Assembly (NCBI GenBank): GCA_903871545.1
Contig: CAIQHG010000044.1
Coordinates: 1-45,618, forward strand
DNA: 45,618 bases
DNA from: an uncultured Burkholderiales bacterium
Lineage (GTDB): Bacteria > Pseudomonadota > Gammaproteobacteria > Burkholderiales > Burkholderiaceae_C
Direction of reading: 5' to 3'
Shown here one piece after another: positions 16,747 to 25,485 of the stretch (position 1 is its first letter; every line of letters begins with the position of its first letter). Position numbers and translations under genes: made by a program. Under the pieces are notes generated by a model. That model was not told the origin of the DNA and searched no databases. It saw only the letters and a program-made list of their open reading frames with translations.

Positions 16747-16964
16747 AAACATGTCCTAAAGGAGTTCGCTTTGTAGAGTATGCTAATTAAAGATGGACAA
16801 TCTCAACCCATATGGACAGGCCAAAGTTTAGCAAAAGTCGAGCTCGAAGGCCAAGCCACAAGCCCGCCCCTCAAGTTTACACTTTACAGCTTTAAATAGC
16901 CTAAACAAACCCTTAGCAATAAGGGGCATTTAGTCAACGTAATTAAGTGGGGTTGATTGGTTAA

Positions 16965-17747
16965 TTATTTTTTATTACCAAATCTGCCATTAGCGGTATA
17001 CAAGATGCCCTCAAAAATAAGACTCTCAATGAGCTCAAAAGGGGTTGTCAAATAGGACTCCATTTTCCAGCCCGCTCCGCCCGTCATCAAACAAACGGGC
17101 TCGGCCCCGGTCCTGGCCCTGAGGTGTTCAACCATTTGCTCTATGGCTCCTGCGATTGCGTAAGTGCCTCCACTGGTTAAGGCGTCACTTGTGTTGGCAG
17201 GAAACGTCTTCACCTCGCCTGTTGGGACCTGAAGCCCCGCAGTGCCTGACTCTAAAGCCCTCAGCATAATTCCGTGGCCGGGGAGAATAAGGCCGCCCAT
17301 AAAATGCCCAGTCGCATCCACCGCGTCCACTGTCACCGCCGTCCCAACCATCACAACCACCAAAGGCCTTTGTTGAGTGCCAAGTTGCCTGGCCCTGTGG
17401 CGTGATAACGCGCCAATCATCGCAACCCAGCGATCCGCGCCTAGCCTAGTTGGATGCTCGTAGCCATTTGTAAGCCCCCCTTCCCCCAAGCTTGGCACGA
17501 TCCACTGGGGCACTACATCCCAAACCTCCAACTGCTCCTCAACCCGCCTCCTTATCGCCTCGCCCGCCACAATACAACCTAGCATATGGGTGGGCGGGGT
17601 CAAAGAATTCCAAACCTCCTCTCCCAAGCGGTCAATGTTCTCTAAAAAAACGGCACCTTGACCCAAAAGTTTAGACCCTGGGGTAAAGCTCTCGTATTGG
17701 GCCCACTTTAAGCGGGTGTTTCCCACATCTAGCGCAAGAAATGTCAT
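16965..17747 (-). CDS. coaX: type III pantothenate kinase
   Basis: CoaX (260 aa) catalyses the first step of coenzyme A synthesis and, unlike CoaA, is ASKHA-fold and not feedback-inhibited. Signature motifs: [15 protein letters not shown] at the N terminus with Asp7, [13 protein letters not shown] near residue 100, [20 protein letters not shown] with the base Asp, GGLILPG and TGGAGW. In many betaproteobacteria birA precedes coaX; here the upstream neighbour is a divergent amidase 90 bp away, so coaX stands alone. Confidence 0.95.
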   Translation of the reverse strand: MTFLALDVGNTRLKWAQYESFTPGSKLLGQGAVFLENIDRLGEEVWNSLTPPTHMLGCIVAGEAIRRRVEEQLEVWDVVPQWIVPSLGEGGLTNGYEHPTRLGADRWVAMIGALSRHRARQLGTQQRPLVVVMVGTAVTVDAVDATGHFMGGLILPGHGIMLRALESGTAGLQVPTGEVKTFPANTSDALTSGGTYAIAGAIEQMVEHLRARTGAEPVCLMTGGAGWKMESYLTTPFELIESLIFEGILYTANGRFGNKK

Positions 17748-17837
17748 AGTCTTAAAATTAGTTGGCCCAACCAGGCGGGCGCCTTTTCAAATTAAGACGC
17801 ATTTTCTCCCACTTTTTACTTCAACTAACTCCTTTTC

Positions 17838-19301
17838 ATGCAAATAATTGACCTAACCGCGTGCACCCTCTCTCAAATGATCCACAAAAGAGAGGTCTCT
17901 TGTGTTGAAGTACTTACCGCCTACTTGAACCGTCTTCAGGAGGTGAACCCCAAATTCAACGCCGTTGTGAGTTTGGTGGACCCAGATAGGTTGATAAGCA
18001 CAGCGAAAGAACGAGACTCTCAGCTAAGCAGGGGTGAATCGATGGGGTGGATGCACGGGATGCCCACCGCTATAAAAGACATGTCTTGGACTGCGGGGAT
18101 CAAAACCACCCAAGGCTCACTCATTTACAAGGATTTTGTGCCGACAACAGATTCCCTTTTGGTGCAACGCGTTAAAGGGGCCGGCGCTATTTTGATTGGT
18201 AAGACAAATACCCCTGAGTTTGGGCTGGGCTCCCACACTTTTAACGAGGTCTTTGGGGTCACATCAAACGCCTATGATTTTGCTAAAACAGCGGGGGGCA
18301 GCAGCGGAGGCGCTGCAGTGGCTGTTGCACTGCAAATGCTGCCTGTGGCAGACGGTTCTGACTTTATGGGCAGTCTTAGAAACCCAGCCGGATGGAATAA
18401 CATTTTTGGGATGCGCCCCTCGTTCGGCCGAGTGCCGATGTATCCAAACCCGGAGTTGTATCTGTCTCAACTCTCAACAGAGGGCCCCATGGCTAGAGAT
18501 GTGAGGGATTTGGCCGCACTCCTTGAAACCCAAGCTGGAGCGGACCCCAGAGTTCCCTCTAGCCTAAGCAGCAAGTTAACTGGGCTAAGCGGTCTAAACA
18601 CTGTGCTTGACCGCACGCCCCCTTCCATCAAAATAGCCTGGTTAGGCAACTTGGACGGTTACTTACCCATGGAGGCGGGCATCGAGGATACGTGTTTAAG
18701 GGCGTTAAAAAGATTCGTATCTTCAGGCCCCACTCAAGCTTCACTTGAAAACGTTTTACCTCTATTCAATCCTAGCTCGGTTTGGAGTGCTTGGCTCATT
18801 TGGCGCCAAGTTCTCACCGCATCCAGAATTGCACCCCACCTCATTAACCCACACAACCGCGCCCTCTTGAAACCCGAAGCCCTGTGGGAGTATGACCAAT
18901 CTGTGGGCCTTCAAGCAAACACCTTAACCAGTGCAAGTGTTCAAAGAAGTACCTTTTATCAACACATGCTTGCGCATTTTGAGCGCCACGATGTCCTCGC
19001 CCTGCCTAGTGCACAGGTCTGGCCCTTTGATAAAACGATTAGATATCCGGCTGAAATAAATACGCTTAATGGGTCTATCAAGATGGACACCTACCACCGC
19101 TGGATGGAGGTCGTGATTTATGCTACTTTCGCAGGGTTGCCCTGCATCAGCGTGCCAGCAGGCTTTAACGCAAATGGCCTCCCCATAGGGGTGCAATTGA
19201 TTGGCAAACCACAGGGGGACACTGAACTGCTGCAAATTGCTTATGCGTACTCACAAACTATTGCTGACTTATTAAAAGTCAAACCCCTAGTTAAACCATA
19301 A
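17838..19301 (+). CDS. amidase-signature family hydrolase
   Basis: Amidase (487 aa) with a complete Ser-cisSer-Lys triad: K80 in MPTAIKDMSW, S155 in GGSSGG, and the nucleophile S179 in GSLRNPAG. The 24-residue spacing between the two serines matches the family. The signature region around GGSSGGAAVAVALQMLPVAD is intact, and the C-terminal GLPCISVPAGFNANGLPIGV is the conserved amidase end. It is not GatA by context, since no gatB/gatC lies nearby. The substrate amide is unknown. There is no clear Shine-Dalgarno sequence before the ATG. It converges with the TonB-locus membrane protein gene, 56 bp away. Confidence 0.9.
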   Translation: MQIIDLTACTLSQMIHKREVSCVEVLTAYLNRLQEVNPKFNAVVSLVDPDRLISTAKERDSQLSRGESMGWMHGMPTAIKDMSWTAGIKTTQGSLIYKDFVPTTDSLLVQRVKGAGAILIGKTNTPEFGLGSHTFNEVFGVTSNAYDFAKTAGGSSGGAAVAVALQMLPVADGSDFMGSLRNPAGWNNIFGMRPSFGRVPMYPNPELYLSQLSTEGPMARDVRDLAALLETQAGADPRVPSSLSSKLTGLSGLNTVLDRTPPSIKIAWLGNLDGYLPMEAGIEDTCLRALKRFVSSGPTQASLENVLPLFNPSSVWSAWLIWRQVLTASRIAPHLINPHNRALLKPEALWEYDQSVGLQANTLTSASVQRSTFYQHMLAHFERHDVLALPSAQVWPFDKTIRYPAEINTLNGSIKMDTYHRWMEVVIYATFAGLPCISVPAGFNANGLPIGVQLIGKPQGDTELLQIAYAYSQTIADLLKVKPLVKP

Positions 19302-19357
19302 AAGATTTGAGCCGCCTTGATCCTGAATTTTTTACAATGATTTAATCAGTGGGCAAT

Positions 19358-20128
19358 TTAAGGCGCGGAGTTTTGCGATGCACTACTTTTCCAAAACAAC
19401 GCCGCAATAACAAATACAAATCCACTGATGACTGTTGCGGTAGAGAGATCCAAGCCTGCCCCCCCTCTCTCCGCGCTTTTAGCAAGCCAATCCCCTACAT
19501 CCGTTCCAGCAATCCTAGCAAATGTGATCCCAAACCAGTACAGAGGCGTGAAGATTAGAAAATTCTTAAAGCCAACCATAACCAATACGACCATCGCAGT
19601 GCCAAGCACTAAGGATGAGGGTCCAAGTCCATATTCGTGAGCCACATAATCTCCAACAGAAGTTCCAAGCACGCCTGCAAGTAGCATCATCAGCCAATAC
19701 AAATTGGTGGTTTCAGGAACAAAAACAGGATTAATTGGTTTCTCCCTTTGCTTTTGCCAATATAGGGCCAAGCCAGTTAAAGAAATTGAAATCATCGCAG
19801 TCGTGCTTGAGTAATCAAAATTAACATCATCTGTCATGATGTCGGCTATATTGGTCGCAGCTGTTCTAATAATTAGAATAGCCGACCAAAAAAAGAGTTC
19901 TGTTTTTTCTTTGTCCCTTTTCTCAAGTATCCAAAGGACCACAAATAAAAGTATCAAAATTGGCAACGGACCACAATGCTTAATTCCAAATAGTCCTTGT
20001 GGTGGAAATATTCCCGATATTCGAGTGAGCTTTACAGCTAAGTCACCAGTGTTGGTACCGAAAACACTAGCCAAGCTGATGAGCACCCAGTAACGAAAAT
20101 TAATAACCGGGTTATGTTGTATTTTCAT
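19358..20128 (-). CDS. COG4705-type integral membrane protein with four internal repeats
   Basis: Polytopic membrane protein (256 aa) that I recognise only as a COG4705-like uncharacterised family. Four repeat units are visible, each a hydrophobic segment led by an aromatic pair and closed by a G/A-T-x-x-G/A-D motif: GTNTGD (24-29), ATNIAD (91-96), GTSVGD (155-160) and GTDVGD (208-213). Hydrophobic helices between them (about 51-68, 104-124, 170-195, 228-247) suggest roughly eight membrane spans. The regularly placed Thr/Asp pairs would be candidates for ion or ligand contacts in a four-fold pseudo-symmetric carrier. It is the last gene of the receptor-phosphatase operon, 33 bp after the phosphatase. 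Transport of the phosphatase product is inference from context. Confidence 0.65.
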   Translation of the reverse strand: MKIQHNPVINFRYWVLISLASVFGTNTGDLAVKLTRISGIFPPQGLFGIKHCGPLPILILLFVVLWILEKRDKEKTELFFWSAILIIRTAATNIADIMTDDVNFDYSSTTAMISISLTGLALYWQKQREKPINPVFVPETTNLYWLMMLLAGVLGTSVGDYVAHEYGLGPSSLVLGTAMVVLVMVGFKNFLIFTPLYWFGITFARIAGTDVGDWLAKSAERGGAGLDLSTATVISGFVFVIAALFWKSSASQNSAP

Positions 20129-20161
20129 AATATTGATAGGTTTATAATTTCCAGAAATAAA

Positions 20162-21061
20162 TTAAAGACTGCAATGCACCGTGCCTTTATCTGAGAGTTT
20201 GCCGGATAGGGGTATAAAACTAAACTCAATATTCTTGGATGACAAAACCAGTTTGAGTACGCCGTAGTTGTTACTATCAAAAACTACGGAATTGGCCATG
20301 GGCTTAGCGATGGGTCTTAAGTGCGCGCCTCCAGTCCCGATTACGATTTCAACTATTCCGTTCGACAATTCTAAATTTCCATCAGGGTCTAATTTATTAA
20401 ATCGTTCGTAATTATGATCATGACCGTTTAGAACGAGAGATACTTTTGCTTGGTAAAGCAATTTAAATGCATCTAGCATCTGCGGATTATTGCCGTGTTC
20501 GCCTGAACTAAAAACAGGGTGATGCCAATATGCAAAGCTGCAACGTTCCTTGTTTTCCTCTAAATCAGCTTTGAGCCAATTCAACTGCGCTTGGTGTTCA
20601 CTATTTTTAAGGTTGCTATTTAGAGAGATGATGTGCCAAGAATTCACATTAAAGCTGTAATATCCCGTTGCGTTTTGAACTGCTGAATCTTGGAAGTACT
20701 GGTAATATCCACTGGCTGACTCTGTGTGGTATTCGTGATTTCCTGGACTTGGGTAGGTACGGCTTTTAAAACTGCCCCATGTTTTATCGTAGCAAGTCAT
20801 GAATTCAGTTAAAGTTCCGTCTTTATAGACGTTGTCACCTATTGTCAATACCATTGCCGATGGATCCTTTTGCAGCAAGCCCATCAGTAATTTTCCAGTC
20901 GCATGTGCCTGACTTAACTCGGGATCCTTATTGTTGCACTGTGCAATATCACCAGCGGCATAAAGTGTTTGAGTTTTAGGGTCTAGCGACTGAGCATAAA
21001 TAAAACTATGATGCAATACTACTGTAAGAAGCGTGAGTTTAAAAAGGTAGTGTTGCATCAC
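20162..21061 (-). CDS. secreted purple-acid-phosphatase-like metallophosphoesterase
   Basis: Exported phosphoesterase (299 aa) with a signal peptide at residues 1-23 (hydrophobic core, cleavage near IYAQS). The PAP-type metal-binding set is complete: D38 in AAGDIAQ, D76 and Y79 in GDNVY, N108-H109 in PGNHE, H180/H181 in YWHHP, and GHDHNYER at 213-220. Such enzymes release phosphate from monoesters outside the cytoplasm, here in the periplasm or at the surface. The gene starts 6 bp after the stop of the TonB-dependent receptor and precedes the COG4705 gene by 33 bp, so the three form one operon. The receptor gene carries a Pho-box-like site upstream, suggesting induction by phosphate starvation. 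The natural substrate is unknown. Confidence 0.88.
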   Translation of the reverse strand: MMQHYLFKLTLLTVVLHHSFIYAQSLDPKTQTLYAAGDIAQCNNKDPELSQAHATGKLLMGLLQKDPSAMVLTIGDNVYKDGTLTEFMTCYDKTWGSFKSRTYPSPGNHEYHTESASGYYQYFQDSAVQNATGYYSFNVNSWHIISLNSNLKNSEHQAQLNWLKADLEENKERCSFAYWHHPVFSSGEHGNNPQMLDAFKLLYQAKVSLVLNGHDHNYERFNKLDPDGNLELSNGIVEIVIGTGGAHLRPIAKPMANSVVFDSNNYGVLKLVLSSKNIEFSFIPLSGKLSDKGTVHCSL

Positions 21062-21067
21062 ATTTGG

Positions 21068-23653
21068 TTAAAAGCTTAAATTAACTCCAGCCAAGTAAGT
21101 CTGTCCGTAATACTCTCGTTGGATGATGTTACTTCTTCCAGGACCAGAGAGGTAAGTTAATGGATTGTTGTTTAAGTTTTTACCAGATAGATAAATGCCG
21201 TAGTTTTTATCTATCTTGTAGGACGCATTTAAATCAATAGATGTTCTGTTGTCAACATAAGTATCCCCAAGCGCACTGGATCCGATGTTCCACAGAGCTT
21301 CCGATGCATAGTAAAGTGAGGCTCTCAGCGTTAGATCAGAGTATTTGTAAAATACAGATGCGTTATAGGTATTCTTTGAAGTGCCCGGTAACTGTGAGGA
21401 TTCTCCTGTTCTAATATCGAAATTAGACTTTACATATGTGTAGTTAAAGGAGGTTCCTAGACCGCCCAGCAAACCTTGCAATTGTTTGTACTGCTGCTCA
21501 TACGCAAATTCAAGTCCATAAACTGACGCGGCTGAAATATTTGAAAACGTTGTGTTGTAGACTTGATCGCCAGCCGCTATTTGTGAATTAGGTATTCCGG
21601 TCACTGGCGCTGTTTGGGACAGTGTTCTAGAGGCTATGTAGTTGCTTAATTCTTTGTCAAATATACCTACTGACAAGATGCCGCTATTATCTAAATATTT
21701 TTCATATGACAAGTCAAACGACTGAGCAGTTGTTGGCTTTAAGTTGGGATTACCAGTTGTGACGTACCAGGGCGCAGCAGCAGATGCAAAATTAACCGAG
21801 GGGGAAGCTTGCAAAAAAGTGGGCCTAGCAATTGAGGTGGAGTAAGCAAGACGAATTAAGGATTTTTCGTCTAGGTCATATTTGGTTTGCATACTAGGAA
21901 AGAGATTGCCGTAGTGATTATTCGAACTTGTTGCAAACCATCCGGTATCACCGTTAGCGTTAGGACTATTTGAACTATAAGCGGAATGTGTGCCCTCATA
22001 ACGCAGGCCAGCAATGAGGCTTAGCCTGTTCTTTTTCATCTCATATTGGGAATAAGCTGCAAGCACATTTTCTTGATCATTTTGAGCCCCAATAGCTGAG
22101 GTTTGTGCATTAGCTGCTGTTGCGGCTAAGGTGTAACCATTTTGAATGCCAGGTGTTATTGCAGGACCGTTATTGTATTGATTTTCATAAAAGCTTAGAT
22201 TGCTACCGCTGGTAAAATTTGATAAAGGTATAGTTGTGGTGGGCGTAAAGGAAGTTATGTTCGACGAGCTCGTCCTTGTCCTCCATCTACTATTTATCCC
22301 AGATTTCCAAAACTCAGAATCCGAACCAAGATTATCAGATATCAATTTGACAGGCGTTTTGTAATTCAAGGCACCCGAATATTCAACGTCCTTAGTTTGG
22401 GACGGAGAACTGCTGATACTGCTCATAACATAATTGCTTGGATTTATAAAGGAACTGTTCGTTGCAGTATAAAGCGGAGTACCCCCCACTCCGGCGTTGT
22501 TGTAAGTCACGCTTGGCAGGGTTCCATTGTATAGAAAATTATCTGATATTGACTTTTTAAATTGGTCACTTCCTAATGCGTAACCAATCCTGTAGTCAAT
22601 TACATCTGATTTAATTTTATTTTTCCCGCCTAAGCTAAATAATTGATTCTTAATCACTTCATCAGCGTCAGCTAATGTTCGCGTTATTTTAGAGGCGGTG
22701 TCTGTGTAACTACCGTTGGCAGAAATTGGGGCTCCGGCTAAATTAATGTTCAGTATGTTGTCTTGTTTTAATTCCTCGTATCCAGTATCAAACGCCCTAA
22801 AGTAATAAGAATTGTCTGCGTCTGGTTGGTAACCCAGGTCTAACCCATAGCCATGGCGTTTTCTGTTGTATTGATAATAACGTTGACTCCAGCCCCCAAG
22901 TGTCCCGTCTCCGTTAGGACTTGGTTCTACGTCGTTGATACCTCTTTGGTCGTTGTAGTTTACAGCGGTCACAATAATGGAGAAGGGCTTATCAGAATAA
23001 GAATCCAATATCCCGCTTTTGAGGCCAGCATTCCCACTTCCAAACCTTGTTCCGGCAGAAAAGGACAAGTCCAAAACAGATGTATTTCGAAGCTTTTCTA
23101 CCCCGCCGCCGACACGTGCATCAAAAAATGGTTTCCCATTTAGTGGCAACTTTTTGGATGTCAACTCAATAGTTCCCCCTATCGCTTCAGCATCTTGTTC
23201 AGGTATGTTGGTCTTAGTTACGGTTACAGAGCCTACCAAGCCAGAAGGTATTGCATCAAACGCAACGGCTCGTCCACCCCCTCCAGAGTTTGGACTAGCT
23301 GAGTTGGATGGAGGCAAACGTAAGCCATCAAATGTCGTACCATTCAAATCAGCATCCAAGCCGCGAATGTAAACAAACCTCCCCTCACCTGTATCAGTTT
23401 CAAGTGAGACTCCAGGCAATCTGCGCAAAGCCTCACCGATATTTACATCAGGCATTTGCCTGATCTCTTCTTGAGTCAACACATTAACTAAATTCGGGGC
23501 GTCTTTTTGCGCCTGCTTAGCGACATTGGCTTTTGTTCTCTCAGCATCAACAGTTATAGTTTGCTCTTCTTTTTGTGATTGCGCGTGAACAGGACTTAGA
23601 GATTGAATGATTAAAAGACTTAACGCAGTAAGCTTAAAGGATTTGTTTATCAT
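21068..23653 (-). CDS. TonB-dependent outer-membrane receptor
   Basis: Outer-membrane receptor (861 aa). It has a signal peptide at 1-24 (PVHA cleavage), a TonB-box-like TITVDA at 32-37, and a plug domain from about 45 to 160 (LTQEEIRQMPDVNIGEALRR; VYIRGLDADLNGTTFDGLR). The C-terminal 22-strand barrel ends in the aromatic signature GVNLSF. The plug resembles the Xanthomonas/Caulobacter TonB-receptor class (TIGR01782 type), often linked to carbohydrates and other non-siderophore ligands. The phosphatase gene follows at 6 bp, and a dedicated tonB-exbB-exbD-exbD set lies upstream. A Pho-box-like repeat 55 bp before the ATG points to uptake of a phosphorylated compound. An iron-siderophore role finds no support in the neighbours. 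Confidence 0.9.
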   Translation of the reverse strand: MINKSFKLTALSLLIIQSLSPVHAQSQKEEQTITVDAERTKANVAKQAQKDAPNLVNVLTQEEIRQMPDVNIGEALRRLPGVSLETDTGEGRFVYIRGLDADLNGTTFDGLRLPPSNSASPNSGGGGRAVAFDAIPSGLVGSVTVTKTNIPEQDAEAIGGTIELTSKKLPLNGKPFFDARVGGGVEKLRNTSVLDLSFSAGTRFGSGNAGLKSGILDSYSDKPFSIIVTAVNYNDQRGINDVEPSPNGDGTLGGWSQRYYQYNRKRHGYGLDLGYQPDADNSYYFRAFDTGYEELKQDNILNINLAGAPISANGSYTDTASKITRTLADADEVIKNQLFSLGGKNKIKSDVIDYRIGYALGSDQFKKSISDNFLYNGTLPSVTYNNAGVGGTPLYTATNSSFINPSNYVMSSISSSPSQTKDVEYSGALNYKTPVKLISDNLGSDSEFWKSGINSRWRTRTSSSNITSFTPTTTIPLSNFTSGSNLSFYENQYNNGPAITPGIQNGYTLAATAANAQTSAIGAQNDQENVLAAYSQYEMKKNRLSLIAGLRYEGTHSAYSSNSPNANGDTGWFATSSNNHYGNLFPSMQTKYDLDEKSLIRLAYSTSIARPTFLQASPSVNFASAAAPWYVTTGNPNLKPTTAQSFDLSYEKYLDNSGILSVGIFDKELSNYIASRTLSQTAPVTGIPNSQIAAGDQVYNTTFSNISAASVYGLEFAYEQQYKQLQGLLGGLGTSFNYTYVKSNFDIRTGESSQLPGTSKNTYNASVFYKYSDLTLRASLYYASEALWNIGSSALGDTYVDNRTSIDLNASYKIDKNYGIYLSGKNLNNNPLTYLSGPGRSNIIQREYYGQTYLAGVNLSF

Positions 23654-23707
23654 GTTGTTTTTAATATTAACTAACGTAATGTTGAATCAATATTTTCGCT
23701 TAGTAGC

Positions 23708-23746
23708 GTTACACGATCGTTACACTAAAAATAAGTTTTTGTGACA
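23708..23746 (-). promoter_or_regulatory. Pho-box-like direct repeats upstream of the TonB-dependent receptor
   Basis: On the minus strand GTGTAAC occurs twice (plus-strand positions 23719-23725 and 23708-23714) with a 4-bp spacer, exactly the 7+4 layout and 11-bp period of a PhoB box. A third related element (TGTCAC, 23746-23741) lies exactly two periods (22 bp) further upstream; the slot between does not match. The site ends 55 bp before the receptor ATG, and a possible -10 hexamer AATATT lies at 23694-23689. Confidence 0.6.
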
Positions 23747-23785
23747 TTTGAATTTAATCTTTCTAAGATTACGAATTTAGTTCAT

Positions 23786-24196
23786 TTAATTCTCGCTTCC
23801 TATTACTCCTATTTTTGATAAATTATATCTTTGTGCATGTGCAATCACATGCGCAAAATCTTTGTAAAGCGTATGCTGATCGGGCCGTATATGTATTTCA
23901 GGCTGAGATTCAGTTTGTGCTGTTAAAGCGAAATTAGATTGCAATTCTGATTCGTCTATTATTTTTTTACCGTTCCAATAAATGCGACCATTACTCTCAA
24001 TTTCAATTAAAACTATCTGGGGGGGGACTTCGGGTTGTTTGACGCTAGGATTGGGCATGTTTAAATTCACGGAGTGAAGTTGAACAGGAATCGTAATGAT
24101 CAGCATAACCAACAAAACTAACATCACATCAATCAAAGGTGTTGTATTCATCTCCATGATGACGTCTTCATCGTTTATGATTTTTCTAATCTTCAT
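23786..24196 (-). CDS. exbD2: ExbD/TolR-family biopolymer transport protein (second copy)
   Basis: ExbD protein (136 aa): a short cytoplasmic N terminus with NTTPLIDVMLVLLVMLIIT forming the single membrane helix. The essential protonatable Asp is at 23, and a periplasmic domain follows (residues 45-136; QPEIHIRPDQHTLYKDF). ExbD conducts the proton-driven step that energises TonB. It lies 12 bp after another exbD; two exbD genes in tandem also occur in Xanthomonas, where the second one is tied to a specific substrate. The receptor gene follows after 132 bp with its own putative Pho box, so this exbD probably ends the tonB operon. Confidence 0.9.
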   Translation of the reverse strand: MKIRKIINDEDVIMEMNTTPLIDVMLVLLVMLIITIPVQLHSVNLNMPNPSVKQPEVPPQIVLIEIESNGRIYWNGKKIIDESELQSNFALTAQTESQPEIHIRPDQHTLYKDFAHVIAHAQRYNLSKIGVIGSEN

Positions 24197-24208
24197 TTAA
24201 TTTCAACC

Positions 24209-24628
24209 TTAGTTTTTTGGCTGTGGTTGCGTTACAAAATTAACTTTTACTATTCCTGCCTTTTGACAATAAAGCATGACTACAGCAATATTTTTAAACT
24301 CCGTTTTTTCATCTCCCCTTAAATGAATCTCTGGTTGTGGTCGCTTTGTAGAAATACTTTTTAATCGATCGTTTAGTTCGCTTGTATTTATTTCACTTTG
24401 GTTCCAAAATATTTTCCCGTCCACATCCACGGCTAAATTGACATCGTTGGCATTTACGATTCGTGGTTTTACGCGCTCAGAGGGGAGCATTACTTTGTGA
24501 GTTTGAACAGCTATGGGTATCGTAATCAAGAAGATAATTAACAAAACAAGCATGACGTCAACAAGGGGGGTTGTGTTTATGCTTGAGATGACCTCATCCT
24601 CATCCCCCGTGTTTATATTTATTGCCAT
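24209..24628 (-). CDS. exbD1: ExbD/TolR-family biopolymer transport protein (first copy)
   Basis: ExbD protein (139 aa) with a cytoplasmic N terminus, membrane helix NTTPLVDVMLVLLIIFLIT with the key Asp at 24, and a periplasmic domain (about residues 45-139; QPEIHLRGDEKTEFKN). It works with ExbB in the inner-membrane proton channel that drives TonB. It lies between exbB (53 bp upstream) and a second exbD (12 bp downstream). The two ExbD copies are clearly paralogous but differ over most of the periplasmic domain, so they may form mixed complexes or have different receptor preferences. Confidence 0.92.
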   Translation of the reverse strand: MAININTGDEDEVISSINTTPLVDVMLVLLIIFLITIPIAVQTHKVMLPSERVKPRIVNANDVNLAVDVDGKIFWNQSEINTSELNDRLKSISTKRPQPEIHLRGDEKTEFKNIAVVMLYCQKAGIVKVNFVTQPQPKN

Positions 24629-24681
24629 AGTGATTAATTTATCAATTTATCTTATCTAGTATCTAATAAAGATTAGACTTT

Positions 24682-25443
24682 TTAACTTGGCTTAGTTCCT
24701 CCTAGTAGCACTTTCTCCAAATCAGCCGAAAAAGAGTGAACCTGGGCCATCGCTGATTTATTACGCCTAACCAACCAGTTGTAACTCAAAACCGCGGGCA
24801 CGGCGACTGCAAGACCCAATGCCGTCATGATCAACGACTCGCCCACAGGTCCCGCTACTTTATCAATAGATGCCTGACCAGCAATACCTATTGCAGTTAA
24901 AGCGTGATAAATTCCCCATACGGTACCAAATAATCCAATAAACGGCGCTGTCGACCCAACTGTTGCAAGAAATGCAAGCCCAATAGAGAGCTGCGCTTGT
25001 ATCTCCTCAAACGAGCGGTTAAACGCCATCTCAATCCAAGTGCTAAGCGGTACTTGCCTAGCCAGCTCGCCCACGTGATCTTCTTTTGATTTTGTAGCGT
25101 TTGTTGCGACATACCAAAATGCACCTTCCTTATTTAAAGCATCAATGCCTTCTGTGAGTGTTTTACTTTTCCAAAAAGCGTCTCTTACCTCTCTGGAATT
25201 TGAAAAAAGTTTTGATTGCTCCAAATATTTAGTAATCAAAATATACCAACTACTGATCGACATTGTTACTAAGATTAACAAAGTTGATCTTGAAACGATA
25301 TCCCCCTGATCCCAAAGTGCATTTAGTCCGTATGGATTTTCTACGCCACTTGAGTCTTGTGCAAAAGCAAAAGTTGTGAGGAGGAGAGTTAAACAAAAGG
25401 CTCTCTTTACATATTTACGGGTTATTGAATATTTTTGATTCAA
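24682..25443 (-). CDS. exbB: ExbB, MotA/TolQ/ExbB proton channel protein
   Basis: ExbB (253 aa) with an N-terminal signal-like segment (residues 14-28, LTLLLTTFAFAQ), a first membrane helix near 52-72 (LLILVTMSISSWYILIT), and the MotA/TolQ/ExbB domain. In that domain, LATVGSTAPFIGLFGTVWGI and the last helix SLIMTALGLAVAVPAVLSY are conserved. It forms the pentameric channel around the ExbD dimer. The start is a TTG at 25443 with AAGGAG 5 bases before it; no ATG gives a better position. It is second in the tonB-exbB-exbD-exbD unit, 42 bp after tonB. Confidence 0.93.
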   Translation of the reverse strand: MNQKYSITRKYVKRAFCLTLLLTTFAFAQDSSGVENPYGLNALWDQGDIVSRSTLLILVTMSISSWYILITKYLEQSKLFSNSREVRDAFWKSKTLTEGIDALNKEGAFWYVATNATKSKEDHVGELARQVPLSTWIEMAFNRSFEEIQAQLSIGLAFLATVGSTAPFIGLFGTVWGIYHALTAIGIAGQASIDKVAGPVGESLIMTALGLAVAVPAVLSYNWLVRRNKSAMAQVHSFSADLEKVLLGGTKPS

Positions 25444-25485
25444 AATGACTCCTTCAGATTGTTGAATTTAATTCACGACCAATTT

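Noticed and set aside
21068..23653. Receptor as a siderophore receptor
   Set aside because: No siderophore synthesis or utilisation gene and no Fur-box-like site seen; the phosphatase partner and Pho-box-like repeat point elsewhere.
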